This document shows positions 34,773 to 43,432 of a stretch of 64,000 nucleotides of DNA, one piece after another. The stretch comes from Actinocatenispora sp036503555 (GTDB lineage Bacteria; Actinomycetota; Actinomycetes; Mycobacteriales; Micromonosporaceae), in contig DASXWQ010000071.1 of NCBI GenBank assembly GCA_036503555.1, forward strand, positions 20,778 through 84,777, read 5' to 3'. A model generated the notes under the pieces. That model searched no databases. It worked only from the letters and a program-made list of their open reading frames with translations, and was not told the DNA's origin. Each line of letters starts with the position of its first letter. The stretch's first letter is position 1. The position numbers and the translations under genes were made by a program.

Positions 34773-35612
34773 TCAGGCCGGGAGCGCGGCGAGCTTCGCC
34801 CGGCCGGTACGCCCGAGCCAGGTGTCGAAGGTCATCAGCCCCGGGTGCCGGCGGCGCAGCGCGGGGATGTCGGCCTGCCACCCGCCGAAGGACCGTTCGC
34901 CGCGGGCCCGGGCCTCGGCGGGCACCGGTACGGGGTCGGTGACGATGGGCCGTTCGACGGCGGCCTGGAGGGCGGTGACGAGCTGGTCGCGGGTCAGCTC
35001 GTCACCGGCGATCTCCAGGGCGAGCCCGCGGTAGTCGTCGGGCCGGGTGAACGCGAGCGCCGCGAACGCGCCGATGTCGTCGGCGGCGATGAGTTGCACG
35101 GTCGCCGTCGGCGGGATCATCCGGATCAGCGCGGTCTCGCCGAACACGCCGTACCGGGACCGGCTGGCGTGGTTCTCCATGAACATCACCGGCCGCAGCA
35201 TCGTGTACGGCAGGCCGAGGGTCCGGATGTGTTCCTCGATCTCCCACTTGGTCATCCAGTGGCTGATGCCGGTGCTGCGGTCGGCGCCGCCGACGGAGGC
35301 GTACACGAGGTGGCGTGCGCCGGCGGCCGCGGCGGCGTCGGCGACGGCCCGGCCCATCTCGACCTCGTGCGGTTCGGCGGGCTGCACGCTGAACACCCCG
35401 TACGCCCCGGCGACGGCGGCGTCGAGGCTGGCCCGGTCGGTCATGTCGCCGCGGACCAGGTCGGCGCCGAGGGTCGCGAGTGCGGTGGCGGCGGGGCTGG
35501 CGGTGTCGCGGACGAGCGCGCGTACGCGCCAGCCGGCGGTGAGCAGGTGTCGGGCGGTGGCGCCGCCCTGCTGGCCGGTGGCGCCGGTGACCAGGACGAT
35601 GTTGCCGGTCAT
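34773..35612 (-). CDS. NmrA-family NAD(P)-binding oxidoreductase
   Basis: 279 residues from ATG 35612, selected because GGAGGACAGC precedes it; an ATG four codons upstream overlaps that ribosome site. It has a Rossmann fold with TGATGQQG at the N-terminus and an atypical short-chain dehydrogenase body (HLVYASVGG, LRPVMFMEN) that lacks the usual YxxxK, as in NmrA-like redox sensors and NAD(P)H:quinone reductases such as QorB. It is divergent from a TetR regulator across twin palindromic operators, so it is probably induced by that regulator's ligand. Confidence 0.9.
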   Translation of the reverse strand: MTGNIVLVTGATGQQGGATARHLLTAGWRVRALVRDTASPAATALATLGADLVRGDMTDRASLDAAVAGAYGVFSVQPAEPHEVEMGRAVADAAAAAGARHLVYASVGGADRSTGISHWMTKWEIEEHIRTLGLPYTMLRPVMFMENHASRSRYGVFGETALIRMIPPTATVQLIAADDIGAFAALAFTRPDDYRGLALEIAGDELTRDQLVTALQAAVERPIVTDPVPVPAEARARGERSFGGWQADIPALRRRHPGLMTFDTWLGRTGRAKLAALPA

Positions 35613-35633
35613 GCTGTCCTCCACGGATAGACT

Positions 35634-35683
35634 CGGAGCACTGCTCCGTTACGTCTCTTCGGATCATACGGAGCACTGCTCCG
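35634..35683. promoter_or_regulatory. Twin palindromic operators between nmrA-like and tetR genes
   Basis: The 15-bp perfect palindrome CGGAGCACTGCTCCG occurs twice, at 35634-35648 and 35669-35683, 35 bp apart. Both lie in the 97-bp divergent intergenic region. The arrangement is typical of TetR autoregulation with control of the divergent gene. Confidence 0.9.
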
Positions 35684-35709
35684 CTTGTCCATGTGGAAGG
35701 CTGCCCGAC

Positions 35710-36273
35710 ATGACCGAGGCACGGCGGGCCGACGCCCGGCGCAACCACGACCAGGTCCTCGCCGTCGCCCGCGAGGCGTTCGCCGAGCACGGCACCGCGA
35801 CCTCGCTGCGTGAGGTCGCCCGGCGCGCCGGCGTCGGCATCGGCACGCTCTACCGGCACTTCCCGACCCGGGAGGCGCTGCTGGAGGCGCTGATGTCGGA
35901 CCGCTTCGACCGGCTCCGCCGCGACGCCGTCGACCTCGCCGACGCCGACGACCCGCGCGCGGCGCTGCGGTCCTGGCTGACCCGCGTCGCCGCCGGCTCG
36001 GGCACGTACCGTGGCCTGCCCGAGTCGGTGCTCGGCGCGCTGCGGGACGAGGCCTCGCGGCTGCACACCACCTGCGACGCGATGCGGTCCGCCGGCCGCG
36101 ACCTGCTTCGTCGCGCCCAACACGCCGGTACGGTCCGCGCCGAGGTGACCATCGAGGACCTGCTCGCCGCCGCCGCCGGCGTCGCCTGGGCCGGCGAACA
36201 GGCCGCCGACCCCGAGGCCCTCGTCGACCGTCTCCTCGGCTACCTCATGACCGGCATCGCCACACCGGCCTGA
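35710..36273 (+). CDS. TetR-family transcriptional repressor
   Basis: 187 residues from ATG 35710, with GGAAGG nine bases upstream. The N-terminal helix-turn-helix is classic: ATSLREVARRAGVGIGTLYRHF (residues about 30-51). A ligand-binding helical domain with a SBP-like C-terminus follows. It probably binds the two CGGAGCACTGCTCCG sites upstream and represses itself and the divergent NmrA-like oxidoreductase. The inducer is unknown; electrophiles or quinones are plausible given the partner. Confidence 0.93.
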   Translation: MTEARRADARRNHDQVLAVAREAFAEHGTATSLREVARRAGVGIGTLYRHFPTREALLEALMSDRFDRLRRDAVDLADADDPRAALRSWLTRVAAGSGTYRGLPESVLGALRDEASRLHTTCDAMRSAGRDLLRRAQHAGTVRAEVTIEDLLAAAAGVAWAGEQAADPEALVDRLLGYLMTGIATPA

Positions 36274-36359
36274 TGTCCGGCCCCATCACCCGGCCCGGCC
36301 CCGGACCGCCCGGCCCGGTACCCAGGCCCGACGACCGGGGCACACCACCCGGCCCGGCC

Positions 36360-36376
36360 GCCCGGCACCGCCGGGC
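36360..36376. terminator. Hairpin between convergent tetR and lipoprotein genes
   Basis: GCCCGGC (36360-36366), ACC, GCCGGGC (36370-36376) form a perfect stem extended by further GC pairs. It lies between a plus-strand stop (36273) and a minus-strand stop (36389) and may terminate both. No T-run. Confidence 0.45.
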
Positions 36377-36388
36377 CGGACCGCGCCG

Positions 36389-37255
36389 CTACTTGGTGGT
36401 CTTCTTCGCGGTGTACACGTCCGCCTCGACGGGGACCGGGGTGTCGCTGGCGGCCTGACCGGACCGGACGGTCTTCCAGGAGCCGGACTCGACGGTCCAC
36501 TGCTTCGCCCCGTACCTGACGCGCTCGACACCGGTGTCCGCGGCGTGCGCGACGAGCCAGTGCGCGAACTGCCAGCCCGACCGCTGCCCGTCCGTCGGTA
36601 CGGTCAGGCCGGTGCTGCCGGCGCTGCGGGTGACGAGCGAGGTGCCCCAGTCCAGCCGCATCGCCTTGACGAGCGCGTCGCGCGCGGTCGTACCGCGGGT
36701 GCGGGGACCGTCGTGGAGGCTGCAGGTCAGCGCGCCGCCGGACGTGCCGACGAGCGCGTTGCCCACGGTCTCGGCCTCCGCCGCCCACTTCTGGTACTCG
36801 TCGGGGTGCGCGCTCTTCTGCACCGCCTGCGCGGCCTCGGTGACCGACATGTCCTGCCAGCCGTCGACCTGGACGAGGTGGTCGTAGAAGACACCGGCGG
36901 CGTACCGGGGGTCGCTGAGCTGGTCGGGCTCGCCCCAGCCCTGGCTCGGGCGCTGCTGGAACAGGCCGATCGAGTCCCGGTCACCGCCGGCCAGGTTGGT
37001 GAGCTTCGACTCCTGGAGCGCGGTGGCGAGCGCGACGACGACGGCCCGGTCGGGCAGCTGCCGTCGGATCGCGACCGCGCCGATGGTCGCGGCGTTCGCG
37101 GCCTGGTCGGGGTTGAGCTCGACGTCGTTGTCCGCGGTCTTCACCTGGCAGGACGACAGCAGCGGCGGATGGTACGTGTGCCCGCCGCCGCATCCGCCGG
37201 CCACCGCCGCGGTCACGGCAAGGGCGGCGACGCTCAACACGACACGACCGCGCAC
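36389..37255 (-). CDS. Lipoprotein with lysozyme-like (transglycosylase-type) domain
   Basis: 288 residues from GTG 37255, chosen for the GAGGAGGAG ribosome site just upstream. The signal ends in VAGGC (Cys22, an acceptable lipobox). Residues about 50-150 resemble an SLT/lysozyme-like fold: ALQESKLTNLAGGDRDSIGLFQQRPSQGWG, where the Glu of ALQES would be the catalytic acid. A second region ends in TVESGSWKTV. Related actinobacterial proteins are often labelled heavy-metal transporters by old annotation, for which I see no support. It probably acts on peptidoglycan. Confidence 0.75.
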   Translation of the reverse strand: MRGRVVLSVAALAVTAAVAGGCGGGHTYHPPLLSSCQVKTADNDVELNPDQAANAATIGAVAIRRQLPDRAVVVALATALQESKLTNLAGGDRDSIGLFQQRPSQGWGEPDQLSDPRYAAGVFYDHLVQVDGWQDMSVTEAAQAVQKSAHPDEYQKWAAEAETVGNALVGTSGGALTCSLHDGPRTRGTTARDALVKAMRLDWGTSLVTRSAGSTGLTVPTDGQRSGWQFAHWLVAHAADTGVERVRYGAKQWTVESGSWKTVRSGQAASDTPVPVEADVYTAKKTTK

Positions 37256-37374
37256 GCGGCTCCTCCTCGGTACCGCCGGGCCGGCCACGACGCCGGGCAT
37301 CGCGGCGGCGGACGAAAGATCCGGCGGTGCCGCCGGTCCCTACAGGGTGTCAGGCCGGCGGTACCGCTGCCAAA

Positions 37375-38163
37375 TCAGCCGGCCGTATCGGGGATCCAGG
37401 ACGGATCGCGCTTCTCGCGGAACGCGGCGACCCCCTCGCGCCCCTCGGCGGACAGGAAGTACCCGGCGGACAGCTCGGCCAACTCGTCCAGCTCGGCCCG
37501 GATCGGCGGCTCGCCGCGGCGCAGCAGCCGCTTGGCCCCGGCGAGCGCGTCGGGCGCCCCGCGCACCAGGTCCCGCACGTACCCGCGGAGCGTGTCGGCG
37601 AGCGCGTCGGCCGGTACCGCGGCGGTGACGAGGCCGAGGTCGGCGGCGCGGCGGCCGTCGAACACCGCGCCGGTCAGGTACAGCTCGGCGGCGGCGCGGG
37701 ACGGCAGCCGGCGCAGGACAGGGGCGGAGATCACGGCGGGGATCACGCCGAGGCGTACCTCGGTGAACGCGAACGTGGCGTCCTCGGCGGCGACGGCCAG
37801 GTCACATGCCGCGATCAGGCCGAGGCCGCCGGCGCGGGCCGGGCCGCCGACGCGGGCGACGACCGGCTTCGGCGCGTCCCAGATCGCGGCGAGCAGCTCC
37901 GGCAGGTCGCTCGCCGGTACCTGGCCGGCGTCGCGCGCGGCGGCCGTCTCGGCGAGGTCCGCGCCGGAGCAGAACACGCGGCCGGCGTGGTCGAGCACGA
38001 CCACGCGTACGGCGGGGTCGGCGAGGGCGGCGCGCAGGCCGGCGAGCAGCTCGGCGACCAGCCGGCGGGACAGCGCGTTGCGGTTTCGGTCGCTGTCGAG
38101 CGTGAGGGTGGCCACACCGTCGGCGGCCGCGTATCGGACCAGGGGCGGAGCGTCGTGCATCAC
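37375..38163 (-). CDS. Enoyl-CoA hydratase/isomerase family protein
   Basis: 262 residues from GTG 38163 (or ATG 38160). TAGTCT ends six bases upstream, so the mRNA is probably leaderless. Crotonase fold: DRNRNALSRRL near the N-terminus, the oxyanion-hole segments FCSGADLAE and ARAGGLGLIAACDLAVA, and FTEVRLGVIPAV, whose Glu would be one of the two catalytic acids. The second acid position reads Ala-Gly rather than Glu in the expected helix, so it may be an isomerase or a hydratase with altered chemistry. It is divergent from hemW, with the starts only 17 bp apart. Confidence 0.87.
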   Translation of the reverse strand: MMHDAPPLVRYAAADGVATLTLDSDRNRNALSRRLVAELLAGLRAALADPAVRVVVLDHAGRVFCSGADLAETAAARDAGQVPASDLPELLAAIWDAPKPVVARVGGPARAGGLGLIAACDLAVAAEDATFAFTEVRLGVIPAVISAPVLRRLPSRAAAELYLTGAVFDGRRAADLGLVTAAVPADALADTLRGYVRDLVRGAPDALAGAKRLLRRGEPPIRAELDELAELSAGYFLSAEGREGVAAFREKRDPSWIPDTAG

Positions 38164-38168
38164 CGCGT

Positions 38169-38175
38169 CAGACTA
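38169..38175. promoter_or_regulatory. Overlapping divergent -10 elements for hemW and the enoyl-CoA hydratase
   Basis: Plus-strand CAGACT (38169-38174) is six bases before hemW ATG 38181. Minus-strand TAGTCT (38175-38170) is six bases before GTG 38163. The two hexamers occupy nearly the same bases, so polymerase cannot serve both at once. Confidence 0.6.
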
Positions 38176-38180
38176 GACGG

Positions 38181-39407
38181 ATGCCCTCAGCCCTTCCGGA
38201 CGGCGAGCCTGTGCCCGCCGACGGCTCTCTCCCGGCCGCCGCGTTGACCTCGGTCGGCGCCCACGGCTTCGGTGTGTACGTGCATGTCCCGTTCTGCGCC
38301 AGCCGCTGCGGTTACTGCGACTTCAACACGTACACCGCGACCGAGCTGCCGGGTGTGGACCGCTCGTCGTACCCGGATCTGGTGCTGGCCGAGCTGGCCC
38401 TCGCCCGCCGCGTGCTGGACGGTACGGCGCCGCCGGTGCGCAGCGTCTTCTTCGGCGGCGGTACGCCGACGCTGCTGCCGCCGGACGACCTGGCGCGGAT
38501 CCTGGCCGGGATCGCCGAGACGTTCGGGCTGGAGCCGGACGCGGAGGTGACGACCGAGGCGAACCCGGAGTCCGTGACGCCGGAGTCGTTGCGCGCGCTG
38601 CGCCGGGCCGGTTTCACCCGGATCTCGCTGGGCATGCAGTCGGCCGCCCCGCACGTGCTGCAGGTCCTCGACCGGCGGCACACGCCGGGCCGGGCGACGG
38701 CGGCCGCGGCCGAGGCCGCCGACGCCGGCTTCGACCACGTCAACCTCGACCTGATCTACGGCACGCCCGGCGAGTCGGCCGAGGACTGGGCGGCCAGCCT
38801 CGACGCGGTCCTCGGCATGGCCGAGGCGGGCGCCGTCGACCACGTCTCGGCGTACTCGCTGATCGTCGAGGAGGGCACCCGCCTGGCGGGCCGGATCCGG
38901 CGCGGCGAGCTGCCGCCGCCGTCCGACGACCTCGCCGCCGACCGGTACCTCGCGGCCGAGGACCGCCTCACCGCCGCCGGCCTGTCCTGGTACGAGGTGT
39001 CGAACTGGGCGACCGGCGAGGCCGCCCGCTGCCGGCACAACCTGCTCTACTGGGCCGGCGGCGACTGGTGGGGCCTCGGCCCCGGCGCACACAGCCACGT
39101 CGGCGGCGTCCGCTGGTGGAACGTCAAACACCCCAGCCGGTACGCCGAGCGTCTCGCCACCGGTTCCCCCGGCGCCGGCCGGGAGATCCTCACCGCCGCC
39201 GAGCGGCACACCGAGGACGTGCTGCTGCGTACCCGGCTGTCGTCCGGGCTGCCGCTCGACGTGCTGAACGACGCGGGCCGGACCGCCGCCGACCGGGCGA
39301 CGCTCGCCGGCCTGCTCGACGCGACGGCGCTCGCCGCCGGCCGCGCCGTCCTCACCCTCCGCGGCCGGCTGCTCGCCGACGCCGTCGTCCGCGACCTCCT
39401 GGACTGA
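38181..39407 (+). CDS. hemW: Radical SAM heme chaperone HemW
   Basis: 408 residues from ATG 38181. The radical SAM cluster motif is CASRCGYC (Cys39, 43, 46), preceded by YVHVPF. The SAM-contact GGGTPT follows near 95, and later the typical NLDLIYGTPGE and YEVSNWA. HemW inserts heme into membrane enzymes; it is related to HemN but lacks HemN's extra N-terminal Cys, so it is not coproporphyrinogen dehydrogenase. It lies just upstream of the hrcA-dnaJ block, as in many Gram-positives. Confidence 0.95.
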   Translation: MPSALPDGEPVPADGSLPAAALTSVGAHGFGVYVHVPFCASRCGYCDFNTYTATELPGVDRSSYPDLVLAELALARRVLDGTAPPVRSVFFGGGTPTLLPPDDLARILAGIAETFGLEPDAEVTTEANPESVTPESLRALRRAGFTRISLGMQSAAPHVLQVLDRRHTPGRATAAAAEAADAGFDHVNLDLIYGTPGESAEDWAASLDAVLGMAEAGAVDHVSAYSLIVEEGTRLAGRIRRGELPPPSDDLAADRYLAAEDRLTAAGLSWYEVSNWATGEAARCRHNLLYWAGGDWWGLGPGAHSHVGGVRWWNVKHPSRYAERLATGSPGAGREILTAAERHTEDVLLRTRLSSGLPLDVLNDAGRTAADRATLAGLLDATALAAGRAVLTLRGRLLADAVVRDLLD

Positions 39408-39408
39408 C

Positions 39409-39798
39409 CTACTTCAGCACCGGGTACGCCAGCGGGTGCTGGTACTGCTTGCCGTCGTTGGCCCGCACCGCGGCGATGATGTTGAACACCAGCGGGATCA
39501 CGAACACGATGCTGAGCAGCCAGCGCAGGCCCGGCATGCCGAAGAGGCCGGCGCAGTTGCCGATGATCGCCAGGACGAGGTCGATGGCCGCCCAGGTGAT
39601 GTTGAAGTTGAGCGCGCTGACCGCGTGCGCCCGCAGGGTCGGCGAGCTGCTGCCCTTCGTCACGTACGAGACCAGTGGCATCACCCAGCCGCCCACGCCG
39701 GAGAACAGCACGCCGACGGCGGCCAGGACGTGCGTGAGCACCGCCCAGTTGCGTTCCTCGACGCTGGCGTACCCGGTCGGGGCGGTGGGTTCGGTCAT
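39409..39798 (-). CDS. DUF4870 membrane protein
   Basis: 129 residues from ATG 39798 (TACCGT six bases upstream, a leaderless start). After a soluble N-terminus (TAPTGYASVEERNWAVL) come three hydrophobic segments at about 25-45, 75-100 and 105-120. The HAVSALNFNITWA segment is typical of the DUF4870/Tic20-like family. Members are predicted membrane proteins of unknown function. It is convergent with hemW, whose stop lies 1 bp away. Confidence 0.88.
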   Translation of the reverse strand: MTEPTAPTGYASVEERNWAVLTHVLAAVGVLFSGVGGWVMPLVSYVTKGSSSPTLRAHAVSALNFNITWAAIDLVLAIIGNCAGLFGMPGLRWLLSIVFVIPLVFNIIAAVRANDGKQYQHPLAYPVLK

Positions 39799-39905
39799 GG
39801 GTACACGGTAAGTGAGGGTGTGGTGGGTGCTCGACCCCGCGTCCGGTCCCCGCGGCCGGCCTGTGACGATCCGGTACGAGCGGATCGGGCCGCCGGGGAC
39901 GTAGA

Positions 39906-39932
39906 CTGGCACTCGTTGCTGTGGAGTGCCAG
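39906..39932 (+). promoter_or_regulatory. CIRCE operator (HrcA-binding site)
   Basis: CTGGCACTC (39906-39914), 9-nt spacer, GAGTGCCAG (39924-39932): a perfect inverted repeat matching the TTAGCACTC-N9-GAGTGCTAA consensus apart from the outer bases. A TAGACT -10 (39902-39907) abuts it, so HrcA binding would block polymerase. It sits 32 bp before hrcA. Confidence 0.93.
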
Positions 39933-39964
39933 GCTGTCCGGCGTGCCGCGAGGAGGTGGTGGGT

Positions 39965-40990
39965 GTGAGTCTCGACGAGCGCAAACTGGACGTTCTTCGC
40001 GCCATCGTCGAGGACTACATCGCCACCCAGGAGCCGGTGGGCAGCAAGAGCCTCGTCGAGCGGCACCAGCTGCGCGTCTCCTCCGCGACCGTGCGCAACG
40101 ACATGGCCGTGCTGGAGGACGAGGGATACATCCACCAGCCGCACACGAGCGCCGGCCGCGTCCCCACGGACAAGGGATACCGGCTGTTCGTTGACCGGCT
40201 GTCACGGGTGAAGCCGCTGTCGCCGGCGGAGCGGCGGGCGATCCAGCGGCTGCTGTCCGGCGCGGTCGACCTGGACGACATCGTGCACCGGACGGTGCGG
40301 CTGCTGGCCCAGCTCACCCGCCAGGTCGCGGTCGTGCAGTACCCGTCGCTGGCGCGGAGCACCGTCCGGCACCTGGAGCTGGTGACGCTCGCGCCCGGCC
40401 GCCTGATGCTGGTCATGATCACGAACACCGGCCGGGTGGAGCAGCGCCTCGTCGACATGCCGGGTCCGCTCGGCGAGGACGACGTGCTCGACCTGCGCGC
40501 GAAGATCAACGAGAAGCTCGCGGGGCACCGGCTCAGCGAGAGTCCCCTGCTGATCCCGACGCTCGTCGACGACATGCCGCTGGCGCTGCGCCCGGCGATG
40601 GCGACGCTGTCCAGCGTGCTGCTGGAGACGCTGATCGAGCGGCAGGAGGAGCGCCTCTCCCTCGCCGGTACGGCGAACCTGGCGCGCGGCACCGCGCTCG
40701 ACTTCCCCGGCTCGTTCCGTGGCGTACTGGAGGCGTTGGAGGAGGAGGTGGTGCTGCTGAAGCTGATCGGCGAGGTCGAGTCGCCCACCACCCTGCGCAT
40801 CCGGATCGGTGACGAGAACGAGTTCGAGGGGCTGCGCACCACCTCGGTGGTGAGCACCGGATACGGGCCGGGTTCGGTCGTCGTCGGTGGCCTGGGCGTG
40901 CTCGGGCCGACCAGGATGGACTACCCCGGCACGATCGCCGCCGTCCGCGCCGTGGCACGCTACGTAGGCGAGCTGCTGGCACAGAACTAG
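39965..40990 (+). CDS. hrcA: Heat-inducible transcription repressor HrcA
   Basis: 341 residues from GTG 39965, set by AGGAGGT at 39951-39957. An N-terminal winged helix (LDVLRAIVEDYIATQEPVGSKSL, SSATVRNDMAVLE) is followed by the HrcA GAF-like and dimerisation domains. HrcA represses chaperone operons at CIRCE sites, with GroEL assisting its folding. The CIRCE immediately upstream means it controls itself and dnaJ. Confidence 0.97.
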   Translation: MSLDERKLDVLRAIVEDYIATQEPVGSKSLVERHQLRVSSATVRNDMAVLEDEGYIHQPHTSAGRVPTDKGYRLFVDRLSRVKPLSPAERRAIQRLLSGAVDLDDIVHRTVRLLAQLTRQVAVVQYPSLARSTVRHLELVTLAPGRLMLVMITNTGRVEQRLVDMPGPLGEDDVLDLRAKINEKLAGHRLSESPLLIPTLVDDMPLALRPAMATLSSVLLETLIERQEERLSLAGTANLARGTALDFPGSFRGVLEALEEEVVLLKLIGEVESPTTLRIRIGDENEFEGLRTTSVVSTGYGPGSVVVGGLGVLGPTRMDYPGTIAAVRAVARYVGELLAQN

Positions 40991-41067
40991 GGGCACCCGA
41001 CCCACCGTCTTCAGGTACGGGCCGGCCTGCCGCAGATCGATACGACACGAAGGACATGGACACCGCA

Positions 41068-42207
41068 GTGGCCAACGACTACTACGCGATCCTCGGCGTG
41101 AGCCGCGAGGCCACACCGGACGAGATCAAGCGGGCGTACCGGAAGCTGGCGCGCCAATACCACCCCGACGTGAACTCCGCCCCGGACGCACAGGAGCGGT
41201 TCAAGGAGATCAACGCCGCGTACGAGGTGTTGTCGGATCCGCAGAAGCGACAGATGGTCGACATGGGCGCGGATCCGCTCGCACCGGGCGGCGGTGGACC
41301 CGGCCCCGGTGGGCCTGGCGGCCCGTTCGTCGGGTTCCAGGACATCATGGACGCGTTCTTCGGCGGCGCCACCGGCGGTTCGCGCGGCCCGCGCCCGCGT
41401 ACCCGGCCGGGTGCCGACGCGCTGATCCGGCTGGACCTGGACCTGGAGGAGACGGCGTTCGGCATCGAGGCGCCGCTCACCGTCGACACCGCCACTACCT
41501 GCAACACCTGCCACGGCGCCGGCACCGCCCCGGGTACGCACCCGGCGACGTGCGACATGTGCGGCGGGCGCGGTGAGGTGCAGAGCGTGCAGCGCACGTT
41601 CCTGGGGCAGGTCATGACGACCCGCCCGTGCGGCAACTGCCAGGGCTTCGGCACGGTCATCCCGAACCCGTGCCCGACCTGCGGCGGCGACGGCCGTGTA
41701 CAGACCCGGCGTACGGTCACGGTCAAGATCCCGGCCGGCGTCGAGGACGGCATGCGGATCCGGCTGGCCGGCCAGGGTGAGGTCGGCCCCGGCGGCGGCC
41801 CGCCCGGCGACCTGTACGTGGAGATCCACGAGCGCACCCACGACGTGTTCAGCCGGAAGGGCGAGGACCTGCACTGCCGGGTCGTCCTGCCGATGACGGC
41901 GGCGGCGCTCGGCACGTCGATGACGCTCAAGTCGCTGGACGGCGAGGAGAACGTCGAGGTCAAGCCCGGCACCCAGCCCGGCAGTACGATCAAGATCAAG
42001 AGCAAGGGCGTGCCCCGGCTACGCGGCGGCGGTCGCGGCGACCTCTTCGTCCACCTCGACGTCAAGACGCCGACGAAGCTGGACCCGGAGCAGGAGCGGC
42101 TGCTGAAGGAGCTGTCCCGGCTGCGCGGCGAGGAGACGATCGAGCCGACCCGGCCGGGCGGCGGGTTCTTCTCCCGGATGCGCGACGCGTTCAACGGCCA
42201 CGCGTGA
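41068..42207 (+). CDS. dnaJ: Molecular chaperone DnaJ
   Basis: 379 residues from GTG 41068; ATG 41056 is the alternative and neither has ideal ribosome-site spacing. The J domain contains HPD (QYHPDVN) for stimulating DnaK, then a Gly/Pro-rich linker. The zinc region has all four CxxCxGxG repeats (CNTCHGAG, CDMCGGRG, CGNCQGFG, CPTCGGDG), and C-terminal substrate-binding domains follow. It is the second actinobacterial DnaJ, paired with hrcA rather than with dnaK-grpE, and overlaps rsmE by GTGA. Confidence 0.97.
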   Translation: MANDYYAILGVSREATPDEIKRAYRKLARQYHPDVNSAPDAQERFKEINAAYEVLSDPQKRQMVDMGADPLAPGGGGPGPGGPGGPFVGFQDIMDAFFGGATGGSRGPRPRTRPGADALIRLDLDLEETAFGIEAPLTVDTATTCNTCHGAGTAPGTHPATCDMCGGRGEVQSVQRTFLGQVMTTRPCGNCQGFGTVIPNPCPTCGGDGRVQTRRTVTVKIPAGVEDGMRIRLAGQGEVGPGGGPPGDLYVEIHERTHDVFSRKGEDLHCRVVLPMTAAALGTSMTLKSLDGEENVEVKPGTQPGSTIKIKSKGVPRLRGGGRGDLFVHLDVKTPTKLDPEQERLLKELSRLRGEETIEPTRPGGGFFSRMRDAFNGHA

Positions 42208-42935
42208 GCCTGCCGCTGTTCCTGGTCGACGCGGTGCCGCCGGCCGGTGCGTACCGGCTGGACGGGGCGGAGGGGCATCACGCCGCCGACGTGCAGCGGA
42301 TGCGCGCCGGGGAGCGGCTGCTGCTCGGCGACGGTACGGGTGGGGTGGTCGAGTGCGTGGTCACCGCCGCCGGCCGCGGCGCGCTCGACCTGCGCGTCGA
42401 GGCGGTGCGCCACGAGCCGGCGCCGGCGCCGAGGCTGGTCGTGGCGCAGGCCCTCGCGAAGGGCGAGCGCAGCGAGCTGGCCGTGCAGGCGATGACCGAG
42501 GTCGGCGTCGACGGCATCGTGCCGTGGCAGGCGGCGCGGTCGGTGGTGCGCTGGCGCGGCGAGCGCGGTGAGCGGGCCCGCGAGCGCTGGGCCGCGGTGG
42601 TACGCGAGGCGGTCAAGCAGTCCCGCCGGGCGTACCTGCCGGAGGTGGCGGACTGCGCGGACACGGCCGGTGTCGCGGCGCGGCTGGGTGCGGCGGCGGC
42701 CGGCCTGGTGCTGCACGAGGAGGCGGAGCTGCCGCTCGCCACCGTGGACCTGCCCGATGACGGCGAGATCGTGCTGGTGGTGGGGCCGGAGGGTGGTATC
42801 GCGCCGGAGGAGCTGGCGGCGTTCACCGCGGCCGGCGCCCGGCCGGTCCGCCTCGGCACGGCCGTCCTGCGTACGTCGACGGCCGGGGTCGCGGCGCTCT
42901 CGGTGCTGAACGCCCGTACCGCCCGCTGGTCCTGA
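42204..42935 (+). CDS. rsmE: 16S rRNA (uracil-1498-N3)-methyltransferase
   Basis: 243 residues from GTG 42204, overlapping dnaJ. SPOUT-class methyltransferase that modifies U1498 of 16S rRNA. An N-terminal PUA-like domain carries HHAADVQRMRAGE, and the knotted C-terminus carries VLVVGPEGGIAPEEL and GTAVLRTSTAGVAAL, the SAM-binding signatures. Length and location after dnaJ are normal. Confidence 0.95.
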   Translation: MSLPLFLVDAVPPAGAYRLDGAEGHHAADVQRMRAGERLLLGDGTGGVVECVVTAAGRGALDLRVEAVRHEPAPAPRLVVAQALAKGERSELAVQAMTEVGVDGIVPWQAARSVVRWRGERGERARERWAAVVREAVKQSRRAYLPEVADCADTAGVAARLGAAAAGLVLHEEAELPLATVDLPDDGEIVLVVGPEGGIAPEELAAFTAAGARPVRLGTAVLRTSTAGVAALSVLNARTARWS

Positions 42936-43008
42936 CCCGCACCCGGGGCGGCCCGGCCGGGCGGCGGGCCGGAGTCGCGGGGTCCGTGGCGGCGCATACG
43001 ATCGGGGC

Positions 43009-43353
43009 GTGACCGACTGTCTGTTCTGCGGGATCGTCGCCGGGGAGATCCCGGCGACGGTCGTCAGCGACGAGGAGCGCGTGCTGGCGTTCGCCGACAT
43101 CCAGCCGCAGGCGCCGACGCACGTGCTGGTGATCACCAAGGACCACCACCGGACGGCGGCGGACGCCGCGGCCGCCGACCCGGCCCTGCTGGGTGAGCTG
43201 GTCGCCGCCGCGCACCGGGTGGCGGAGAAGTCCGGGGTCGCCGAGTCCGGCTACCGGCTGGTCTTCAACTCCGGGCAGGACGCCCACCAGAGCGTGCCGC
43301 ACGTGCACTGCCACGTGCTCGGTGGCCGCGACCTCACCTGGCCGCCCGGCTGA
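43009..43353 (+). CDS. HIT-family nucleotide hydrolase (HinT-like)
   Basis: 114 residues from GTG 43009 (TACGAT six bases upstream; leaderless). It starts CLFCGIVAGEIPA and ends with the histidine triad HVHCHVLGG. HinT-type enzymes hydrolyse adenosine phosphoramidates. The stop codon lies inside the first unit of a 19-bp tandem repeat. Confidence 0.94.
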   Translation: MTDCLFCGIVAGEIPATVVSDEERVLAFADIQPQAPTHVLVITKDHHRTAADAAAADPALLGELVAAAHRVAEKSGVAESGYRLVFNSGQDAHQSVPHVHCHVLGGRDLTWPPG

Positions 43354-43397
43354 GCCGACGCCGCCCGGCTGAGTCGACGCCGCCCGGCTGAGCCGAC
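43341..43397 (+). repeat. Three tandem 19-bp repeats at the end of the HIT gene
   Basis: Units at 43341-43359, 43360-43378 and 43379-43397 are identical apart from one C-to-T change in the second. Each contains GGCTGA; the first supplies the HIT stop codon, and the others repeat an in-frame-shifted stop. This looks like a local slippage duplication. Confidence 0.9.
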
Positions 43398-43432
43398 CAC
43401 CCCCGGCCCGTGTACGTGAGAGTGGAGCAAGC

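Noticed and set aside
36274..36388. CCCGGCCC-rich stretch that looked like a repeat array
   Set aside because: Units are irregular; it is better explained as a GC-rich terminator region between convergent genes.
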